A stretch of DNA of 64,000 nt. Origin: DASQPR01 sp035713725. Lineage in GTDB: Bacteria > Actinomycetota > Actinomycetes > Mycobacteriales > Micromonosporaceae. How positions within the stretch are numbered: position 1 is the first letter of the stretch; each line of letters opens with the position of its first letter. The position numbers and the translations under genes are program-made. The notes under the pieces are model-generated. The model did not search any database. It was given only the letters and a program-made list of their open reading frames with translations, and was not told the DNA's origin. Of the stretch, positions 17,241-24,702 are shown in pieces. The stretch lies in contig DASTMZ010000154.1 in the NCBI GenBank assembly GCA_035713725.1, positions 1-64,000 on the forward strand, in the 5' to 3' direction.

Positions 17241-17279
17241 AGGCCGCCGCGGCGGCGCGACATGGCCGCGGCGCGGCCT
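17241..17279 (+). promoter_or_regulatory. GC-rich stem-loop between argR and argG
   Basis: AGGCCGCCGCGGCGGC and GGCCGCGGCGCGGCCT face each other across a short loop, giving a long hairpin with one bulged base right after the argR stop. No T run follows, only CTTA. It may cut transcription part-way, protect the 3' end of the upstream mRNA, or pause polymerase, so that argG and argH are expressed at a different level from argC-argR. Structure seen; role inferred. Confidence 0.5.
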
Positions 17280-17341
17280 TAGCGATGGCGCGGCATTTCG
17301 GCCGCACAGAAACCGATACACGCACAGAAGGGCAACACGAC

Positions 17342-18565
<1,224 letters not shown>

Positions 18566-18614
18566 CGGGTACCAGACGAGCCGTCGGCCGGCCGGCGTGG
18601 AGGAGACTGTGAGC

Positions 18615-20069
18615 GTGACCGAGGCCGCACCCGAGACCGCGCGCGCCGACCGCCCGCGTACCAGCCTGTGGGGTGGGCGCTTTGCCGGCGGTCCGGCCGA
18701 GGCGCTCGCGCGGCTGTCGGTCAGCGTGCAGTTCGACTGGCGGCTCGCGCCCTACGACCTCGCGGCGTCGCGGGCACACGCGCGCGTGCTCGCTCGCGCC
18801 GGCCTGCTCTCCGCGGACGAGCTTGGCCGAATGCTGGCCGCGCTCGACGACCTGGAGGCGGCCTGCGCGGCGCGTGAGTTCGTGCCGACCGCTGACGACG
18901 AAGACGTGCACACCGCGCTGGAACGAGGGCTGCTCGAGCGGCTCGGGTCGCTCGGCGGCAAGCTTCGGGCCGGTCGATCCCGCAACGATCAGGTCGCCAC
19001 GGACCTGCGGTTGTATCTGCGGGACCACGCGCGCGGCGTGGCCGCTCGAGTGGTGGACCTTGCCGAAGCGCTCGTCGATCGCGCGGCAGCGCACGTGGAC
19101 ACACCCGCGCCGGGCATGACGCACCTGCAACCGGCGCAGCCCGTCGCGTTCGGCCATCAGTTGCTCGCCCATGCGCAGCCGCTGTTGCGCGATCTGGATC
19201 GGCTGCGCGACTGGGATCGTCGGGCCGCGGTCAGCCCGCTCGGCGCCGGGGCACTCGCGGGATCGTCGCTGCCGCTGGATCCGATCCAGGTCGCGAAGGA
19301 ACTCGGCTTCGCATCCGCCGCACCGAACTCGATCGACGCGGTGGCGGACCGGGACTTCGCCGCCGAGTTCCTTTTCGTGGCCGCGCTGATCGGCGTACAC
19401 GTGTCGCGGCTTGGTGAAGAGGTCGTGCTGTGGACCACGCCGGCGTACGGCTGGGTCGAACTCGATGACGCGTTCGCCACTGGGTCGTCCATCATGCCGC
19501 AAAAGAAGAATCCCGATGTCGCGGAGTTGGCGCGCGGCAAGTCCGGCCGGCTGATCGGCGACCTCATGACGGTGCTCACCATGTTGAAGGGGCTGCCGCT
19601 CGCGTACGACCGCGACCTGCAAGAGGACAAGGAGCCGGTCTTCGATGCGGTGGACACGCTCGAACTCGTGCTGCCCGCGCTGACCGGCCTGATCGCGACG
19701 ATGACGGTGCACGCTGACCGGATCGCGGCCGCCGCGCCGGTCGGCTACACGCTCGCCACCGAGGTCGCCGATTGGCTGGTCCGGCGCGGCGTACCGTTCC
19801 GCGAGGCGCACGACGTCACCGGTGCGCTTGTTGTCCGCGCGGCGCGACATGGTGTCGAACTCGACCAACTCGACGACGACGAACTCGCGGATGTCTCGCC
19901 GTTGCTGACGCCGGACGTACGGAGCGTCATGACGGTGCCCGGTGCGCTCGCTAGCCGTACGACCTATGGGTCGACCGGACGACAGCCGGTCAACGATCAG
20001 CTAACATCGGCCGCCGATCAGTTGACCGAGTGGCGCGGCTGGGTGAACGAGGTTGTGGTGCCTCGGTAA
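18615..20069 (+). CDS. argH: Argininosuccinate lyase
   Basis: Last enzyme of arginine synthesis, splitting argininosuccinate to arginine and fumarate. About 484 residues of the fumarase/aspartase superfamily: N-terminal SLWGGRFAGGPAEALARLSV, AGRSRNDQVATDLRLYLRD, TPGMTHLQPAQP-like stretch (APGMTHLQPAQPVAFGHQLL) and the signature GSSIMPQKKNPD near residue 290 with its catalytic serine. GGAGGAG (18599-18605) is nine bases before GTG 18615 and three before GTG 18609, so 18615 is preferred; both are in frame. Ends the arginine cluster. Confidence 0.96.
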   Translation: MTEAAPETARADRPRTSLWGGRFAGGPAEALARLSVSVQFDWRLAPYDLAASRAHARVLARAGLLSADELGRMLAALDDLEAACAAREFVPTADDEDVHTALERGLLERLGSLGGKLRAGRSRNDQVATDLRLYLRDHARGVAARVVDLAEALVDRAAAHVDTPAPGMTHLQPAQPVAFGHQLLAHAQPLLRDLDRLRDWDRRAAVSPLGAGALAGSSLPLDPIQVAKELGFASAAPNSIDAVADRDFAAEFLFVAALIGVHVSRLGEEVVLWTTPAYGWVELDDAFATGSSIMPQKKNPDVAELARGKSGRLIGDLMTVLTMLKGLPLAYDRDLQEDKEPVFDAVDTLELVLPALTGLIATMTVHADRIAAAAPVGYTLATEVADWLVRRGVPFREAHDVTGALVVRAARHGVELDQLDDDELADVSPLLTPDVRSVMTVPGALASRTTYGSTGRQPVNDQLTSAADQLTEWRGWVNEVVVPR

Positions 20070-20079
20070 CCTCGACTCG

Positions 20080-20808
20080 ATGAGCGGCGCCCATATCGCG
20101 ATGTGGTCGGGGCCACGAAACATCTCCACGGCGATGATGCGCAGCTTCGGTGCGCGGGCCGACACCGTCGTCGTCGACGAGCCCCTCTACGCGTATTACC
20201 TGGCGACTACTGGCATCGATCATCCCGGTCGATCGGAAGTCCTCGCGAGCCAACCGACCGATTGGCGTGACGTGGCGGCAGCGATGACCACTGCGCTGCC
20301 GGACGGCTACAGCATCAGCTACCAGAAGCACATGACGCACCATTTGCTGCCGGAGGTCGGACGACGGTGGCTCAGCGCGCTCGACCACGCCTTTCTGATT
20401 CGGCACCCAGCGAATGTCGTGGCGTCCTACGCGAAGGTACGCGGCTCGCCGACGCTCGAAGATCTCGGCTATCCGCAACAGGTGGAGATCTTCCGTCGCT
20501 ACGGCGGGCCAGTGATCGACGCGGCCGACGTATTGCGTGATCCGGCCGCCGTGCTGACCCGACTCTGCGAGGCACTGGGCATCCCGTGGGATCCGGCGAT
20601 GCTGCATTGGGCGCCGGGCCGGCGTGCCACCGACGGTGCATGGGCACCCTACTGGTACGCCACCGTGGAGGCGTCTACGACATTCGCGCCCTACGACCCG
20701 ACGCCACCGGTCGTCCCCGACGGGCTGCAGCCGCTGGTAGACGCCGCGATGCCGTACTACCTGGAGCTTGCCGCGGTGCGGCTGGAGGCGTGCGGGCGCA
20801 CCGCATGA
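20080..20808 (+). CDS. Sulfotransferase-like P-loop protein
   Basis: A 242-residue protein of the sulfotransferase-like fold. The N-terminus IAMWSGPRNISTAMMRSFGA is the variant phosphosulfate-loop of this family, followed by VVDEPLYAYYL; a mid-protein LIRHPANVVASYAKV corresponds to the second PAPS-binding segment. Whether it truly transfers sulfate is unknown. It faces, tail to tail, a class IV aminotransferase 63 bases away. I recall that plant BCAT-like proteins fuse these two domains, which makes the pairing more than chance. It starts 11 bases after argH stops and could be read through from the arginine cluster. Confidence 0.75.
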   Translation: MSGAHIAMWSGPRNISTAMMRSFGARADTVVVDEPLYAYYLATTGIDHPGRSEVLASQPTDWRDVAAAMTTALPDGYSISYQKHMTHHLLPEVGRRWLSALDHAFLIRHPANVVASYAKVRGSPTLEDLGYPQQVEIFRRYGGPVIDAADVLRDPAAVLTRLCEALGIPWDPAMLHWAPGRRATDGAWAPYWYATVEASTTFAPYDPTPPVVPDGLQPLVDAAMPYYLELAAVRLEACGRTA

Positions 20809-20871
20809 GCCTGCGCCACGCTCGGCACGGTGCCTCGGGTGAGCGGCGGTTGACCGTACCGGAGGATCGAC

Positions 20872-21777
20872 CTAAGCCGGACCGACCACGGTGCCGTGCG
20901 TGGCGGCGTGGTCGTGGTAAAGCGCCGCGATGCGCTGCGTCACCGGACCGACCGCGCCGCCACCGATCGGGCGGCCGTCGATCTCCGTGATGCCCGCGAT
21001 CTCACCCATCGTGCCGGTGCAGAACACCTCGTCCGCGCCAGACATCTCGCTCAGCGACATGTCTCGCTCGCTGGCGTTGATGCCGGCGGCCGCGGCCAGC
21101 GTCAAGACGGTCGCACGCGTGATGCCCTCCGGGCAGGCGAGTGCCCGCGGCGTGACGAGCCCGCCGCCGACGACGGCGAACAGGTTCGTCGCGTTGGTCT
21201 CCGCCACGAATCCTCGCCCGTCGAGCATGAGCGCATCGTCCGCGCCGGCCGCGTTCGCCTCGATCTTCGCGAGGATCGAGTTCAGCAGGTTGTTGTGGTG
21301 GATCTTCGGATCGAGGACGTCCGGGCCCGGCCGGCGGGTGCTGGCGGTGACGAGTCGCAGGCCGCCGGTGTCGTAGACCGGCGCCTTGTGTTCGGCGAGC
21401 ACGATCAGCGTGCAGCCGGCCTGGTTCAGCCGCGGATCCATGCCGCTGGTGATCTTGACGCCGCGGGTCAACGTGAGCCGGATATGCACGCTGTCGGTCA
21501 TCCGGTTCGCGGCGATCGTGGCGGCAATCGCGGCCGTGATGTCGTCGTCGGTGGGTACGGCCGCGAAGCCCAGCGCAGCGGCGGAGCGGCGCAGGCGCGC
21601 GAGGTGCGCGTGGAGTCCGAAGACACGGCCACTGTAGAGCCGGAGTCCCTCCCAGACGGCGTCGCCGCCCTGCACCACCGAGTCGAACGGCGAGATGCCC
21701 GGCTCGTCGCGATGCCGGAGCACTCCGTTGCACCAGTAGACGATGTCGGCGTTGCGTTCGTCGTACGTCTGCAGCAT
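20872..21777 (-). CDS. Class IV PLP aminotransferase (BCAT-like)
   Basis: A 301-residue fold-type IV PLP enzyme. Schiff-base Lys158 in DPKIHHNNLLNSILAKIEAN, and Glu193 in FVAETNATNLF that holds the pyridine nitrogen; PEGITRATVLTLA binds the phosphate. The N-terminal VYWCNGVLRHRDEPGISPFD and GDAVWEGLRLYSGRVFGLHA resemble branched-chain aminotransferases more than aminodeoxychorismate lyase, but the substrate is unsure; D-amino acids are possible. Convergent with the sulfotransferase-like gene and divergent from the DNA glycosylase. The ATG at 21777 has no strong ribosome site. Confidence 0.85.
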   Translation of the reverse strand: MLQTYDERNADIVYWCNGVLRHRDEPGISPFDSVVQGGDAVWEGLRLYSGRVFGLHAHLARLRRSAAALGFAAVPTDDDITAAIAATIAANRMTDSVHIRLTLTRGVKITSGMDPRLNQAGCTLIVLAEHKAPVYDTGGLRLVTASTRRPGPDVLDPKIHHNNLLNSILAKIEANAAGADDALMLDGRGFVAETNATNLFAVVGGGLVTPRALACPEGITRATVLTLAAAAGINASERDMSLSEMSGADEVFCTGTMGEIAGITEIDGRPIGGGAVGPVTQRIAALYHDHAATHGTVVGPA

Positions 21778-21892
21778 CGTTCGTACCTCTCGGTTGCGCC
21801 CCGTCGGCCGCGGTTGCCGGCGCCGATCATGTCACCATGGGTCGCGGCCGTGCCATCCAGCGCGGCGGACCGTGCAGTTTTGGGGGCCGAGC

Positions 21893-22534
21893 GTGGCGGG
21901 CAGGGCGAAGGCCGTCTGGCGGGTGCTGGACGGATCGGACGTCGAGGCATCCGCGCGCTCGTTGCTCGGCTGCCGGCTGTCCGGCTACGGCGTGACGGTG
22001 CGGCTGACCGAGGTGGAGGCGTATTCCGGTGTCGGCGGCGATCCGGCGTCGCACGCTTACCGTGGTCAGACGCCCCGCAACGCGGTCATGTTCGGCCCGG
22101 CCGGCGTGCTCTACGTCTACTTCACCTACGGCATGCACTGGTGCATGAACGTCGTGACGGGACCGGTCGGCGCCGCGTCGGCGGTGCTGTTACGGGCCGG
22201 CGAGGTCATTGACGGCGCCGACCTCGCGCGATCTCGCCGCGTCGCGCGGTCCGGTGCCGTGGTCGCCGATCGGGACCTGGCGCGCGGGCCGAGCCGGTTG
22301 GCCATGGCGCTCGGCGTGACCGGCGAAGACAACGGCACGCGCCTGCTCGACGGATCCGGCGACGTCGCTTTGCTGCCGCGCCTGGCGGCCGTTGCGCCGG
22401 ACGCGATCCGGATCGGGCCGCGGGTCGGCGTGGCCGTCGGCGCCGAAACGCCGTGGCGGTTCTGGCTGGCCAGCGAGCCAACGGTCAGCGCGTACAAGAA
22501 GCACGCGCCGCGACGCCCACGCGCCGATCCTTAG
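21893..22534 (+). CDS. 3-methyladenine DNA glycosylase (AAG/MPG family)
   Basis: Base-excision repair enzyme removing alkylated purines. 213 residues, the usual bacterial length. Family marks: LTEVEAYSG with the general-base Glu42, DPASHAYRGQTPRNAVMFGP, the intercalating-loop region VLYVYFTYGMHWCMNVV, RAGEV and LARGPSRLAMALGV. The start is GTG 21893 (VAGRAKAVWRVLDG); an ATG-free 5' end makes this approximate. Divergent from the aminotransferase and convergent with the DinB gene. Confidence 0.9.
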   Translation: MAGRAKAVWRVLDGSDVEASARSLLGCRLSGYGVTVRLTEVEAYSGVGGDPASHAYRGQTPRNAVMFGPAGVLYVYFTYGMHWCMNVVTGPVGAASAVLLRAGEVIDGADLARSRRVARSGAVVADRDLARGPSRLAMALGVTGEDNGTRLLDGSGDVALLPRLAAVAPDAIRIGPRVGVAVGAETPWRFWLASEPTVSAYKKHAPRRPRADP

Positions 22535-22548
22535 GTCCAGCCGGCAGG

Positions 22549-23115
22549 CTAGCGAGCGAACTGGTCGCGGCGCAGGTAGAAGTCGCGCAGTAGTCCGATC
22601 TCGGCGCCGTGGTGCATCACCTCGCGGTTGATGTGGACGACCAGCGCGGCGATCGGGTCGTCGCGGAACGGACCGCCCTTCGGTCCGAGCTTTTGGCTCA
22701 TGCCGGCCTCGTCGAGCGCGCTGATCCCGTCCATCCACGCGTGATAGGTCTGCTCGAGATAGGCCACACCATCGGTCGCGGTGCTCGGCAGGCTGACCGG
22801 ATATCGTCCCGGATCGTTCATGCCCAGCTCAGGGAACGGATCGTCGCCGAAGAACGCGGATGCTCGGTTGGCGAACCCGGTCGCCGCAATGTGCATCATG
22901 CGCCAGGCAATCGTCGTCACGGGCGTTGGCTCCGGCTCGGGCATGGCCCAGTCCATCACCCAGTTGCTGTCGCTGTCGCGGCGCAGGTTCCAACAGTCGC
23001 GGACCGGCTCCCAGAGGTATTCGTCATCGGTCAGTCCGTCCAGCCGAGGACGAAGGTGCGCGTCCCAGTAGAACTCGAGTTGCTCCACGATCAACTTGTT
23101 CCACTCCAGTCCCAT
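22549..23115 (-). CDS. DinB-superfamily four-helix protein
   Basis: A 188-residue protein with the DinB/YfiT metal-binding helical bundle: N-terminal helix WNKLIVEQLEFYWDAHLRPR, a central IAWRMMHIAATGFANRASAF with the first His, and the C-terminal INREVMHHGAEIGLLRDFYL with paired His. Such proteins are thiol-dependent transferases or unknown hydrolases; in actinobacteria some use mycothiol. The start at 23115 is preferred because TACGTT, a TANNNT-type -10 box, lies seven bases upstream, suggesting a leaderless mRNA; ATG 23145 is also in frame. Divergent from tyrS. Confidence 0.75.
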   Translation of the reverse strand: MGLEWNKLIVEQLEFYWDAHLRPRLDGLTDDEYLWEPVRDCWNLRRDSDSNWVMDWAMPEPEPTPVTTIAWRMMHIAATGFANRASAFFGDDPFPELGMNDPGRYPVSLPSTATDGVAYLEQTYHAWMDGISALDEAGMSQKLGPKGGPFRDDPIAALVVHINREVMHHGAEIGLLRDFYLRRDQFAR

Positions 23116-23258
23116 GGCGGTGAACGTACGGGACCGGTCCGACATCGCACGACGCCCAGGCCCACGGGACGGCCCACGTGGCGCAAGCCTCAAGAGGCCG
23201 GAACGACGCGCCGCAAACCGGTTGTCGGCCGAGCCGAGCGATGCGCGACAATCTGTGC

Positions 23259-24527
23259 GTGACCGACATCATCGACGAACTCCAGTGGCGCGGGTTGATC
23301 GCGCTCTCGACGGACCTCGACGTGCTTCGGGCGGAACTCGCCCGAGGACCGGTCACGCACTACTGCGGCTTCGACCCGACCGCCCCCAGCCTGCACTTCG
23401 GCAACCTGATGCAGCTCGTGACGATGCGACGCTTACAGTTGGCGGGCAACCTGCCGCTCGCGCTGGTCGGTGGCGCGACCGGCCTGATAGGCGATCCCAA
23501 TCCAGGCACCGAGCGGACGTTGAACGACCCCGAGGTGGTCTCCTCGTGGGTGGACCTGATCAAGGCACAGATCGCCCCGATCCTCGACTTCGAGGGGTCG
23601 TACGCCGCGCGCATGGTCAACAACCTGGACTGGACGAAGTCGCTGTCCGCGATCGACTTCCTGCGTGACATCGGCAAGCACTTCCGCGTGAACACGATGG
23701 TCCGCAAGGACGTGGTCAGCGCGCGGATGAATTCGGAGATCGGCATCAGCTACACCGAGTTCAGCTACCAGATCCTGCAGGGCATGGACTACCTGGAGCT
23801 CTACCGCCGCTACGGCTGCAACCTGCAGACCGGCGGTAGCGACCAGTGGGGCAACCTCACGGCTGGGACGGATCTGATCCGGCGTGCCGAGGGCGCGTCC
23901 GTGCATCTGCTCGCCACGCCCCTGATCACCGACTCGGCCGGCGAGAAGATCGGCAAGTCGACGGGTGGCGGATCGGTGTGGATGAGCGCCGAGCTGACCT
24001 CGCCGTATGCGTTCTTTCAGTACTTCATGAACGTCGAGGACGTGACAGTCTCGCCGTTGCTGCGCACGCTGACGTTCCTGGAGCGTGACGAGATCATCGA
24101 GCTCGAAAAGCAGACCGCGGAGAGTCCGGCCGCACGTGCCGGCCAGCGCCGCCTTGCCGCCGAGGTGACGCGCATGGTCCACGGCGAACAGGAGACGGCG
24201 CAAGCGATCGCGGCCTCGCAGGCGCTGTTCGGGCGCGGCGCGCTGGCCGATCTCACGCCGTCGACGTTGCGCGCCGCACTTGCCGAGGCGGGCCTGGTCA
24301 CCATCACCGGCTCGGTGCCGCCGACCGCCGCGCTGTTCAAGGAGAGCGGGTTGGTCTCGAGCATGAACGAGGCACGGCGCGCCATCGCGGAGGGCGGCGC
24401 CTACGTCAACAACGTGCGCGTCTCGGATGCCGACCACGTCGTCGGAGAGGACGACCTGCTGCACGGCAAGTGGCTCGTGCTGCGGCGCGGACGTAGGACG
24501 ATCGCCGGGGTCGAGCTGACCCGTTGA
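23259..24527 (+). CDS. tyrS: Tyrosyl-tRNA synthetase
   Basis: Class I synthetase charging tRNA-Tyr. 422 residues with the full layout: catalytic Rossmann fold, anticodon helical domain, C-terminal S4 domain (MNEARRAIAEGGAYVNNVRV). The HIGH signature reads H46-F-G-N49 rather than HxGH, and KMSKS reads K230-I-G-K-S. YCGFDPTAPSLHFGNL and LLQTGGSDQWGN-like NLQTGGSDQWGNLTAGTDL hold the tyrosine site. Start GTG 23259 (VTDIIDELQWRGL) fits family starts and lies six bases after GACAAT, a possible leaderless -10. Directly followed by the 5S rRNA remnant. Confidence 0.96.
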   Translation: MTDIIDELQWRGLIALSTDLDVLRAELARGPVTHYCGFDPTAPSLHFGNLMQLVTMRRLQLAGNLPLALVGGATGLIGDPNPGTERTLNDPEVVSSWVDLIKAQIAPILDFEGSYAARMVNNLDWTKSLSAIDFLRDIGKHFRVNTMVRKDVVSARMNSEIGISYTEFSYQILQGMDYLELYRRYGCNLQTGGSDQWGNLTAGTDLIRRAEGASVHLLATPLITDSAGEKIGKSTGGGSVWMSAELTSPYAFFQYFMNVEDVTVSPLLRTLTFLERDEIIELEKQTAESPAARAGQRRLAAEVTRMVHGEQETAQAIAASQALFGRGALADLTPSTLRAALAEAGLVTITGSVPPTAALFKESGLVSSMNEARRAIAEGGAYVNNVRVSDADHVVGEDDLLHGKWLVLRRGRRTIAGVELTR

Positions 24528-24551
24528 TCGTGTCGACCTGCGGATTGGCAT

Positions 24552-24619
24552 AGCTAAGCCCACCAGCGCCAATGGCACCGCACTCACCAGGGTGTGGGAG
24601 AGTAGGACGCCGCCGGACA
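24552..24619 (+). rRNA. Truncated 5S rRNA (3' part), probable rrn relic
   Basis: About 68 bases match the 3' half of actinobacterial 5S rRNA: AGCTAAGCCCACCAGCGCC, AATGGCACCGC, then GGTGTGGGAGAGTAGGACG and CCGCCGGACA. These are the universally recognisable 5S stretches after position 50. The 5' half (the strand that would close helix I, and the GGGAAACGCCCGG area) is absent: only 24 bases separate this fragment from the tyrS stop. So it cannot form a full 5S rRNA. It is followed by an rrn-like hairpin. Either an rRNA operon once stood here and was deleted, or repeat collapse in assembly removed it. Confidence 0.8.
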
Positions 24620-24643
24620 CAACCCCCGTTGCGGGCTGTCCGG
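24613..24643 (+). terminator. Hairpin after 5S fragment (rrn-type terminator)
   Basis: CCGGACA (24613-24619) pairs with TGTCCGG (24637-24643), with an inner CCC/GGG pairing. No T run follows. A stem-loop of this kind directly after the 5S 3' end is what ends rRNA operons, so it supports the view that the 5S fragment is the tail of a lost rrn operon. It would still separate tyrS transcription from the next gene. Confidence 0.6.
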
Positions 24644-24702
24644 CAGGCGGCCCTCAACGCATTTCCAGGCCGAGCAGCCGGCGCTTTGGAAGGATGGATT
24701 CC

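Noticed and set aside
24500..24660. Complete 5S rRNA gene
   Set aside because: The first half of the molecule, needed to close helix I, is missing; tyrS coding sequence occupies its place.
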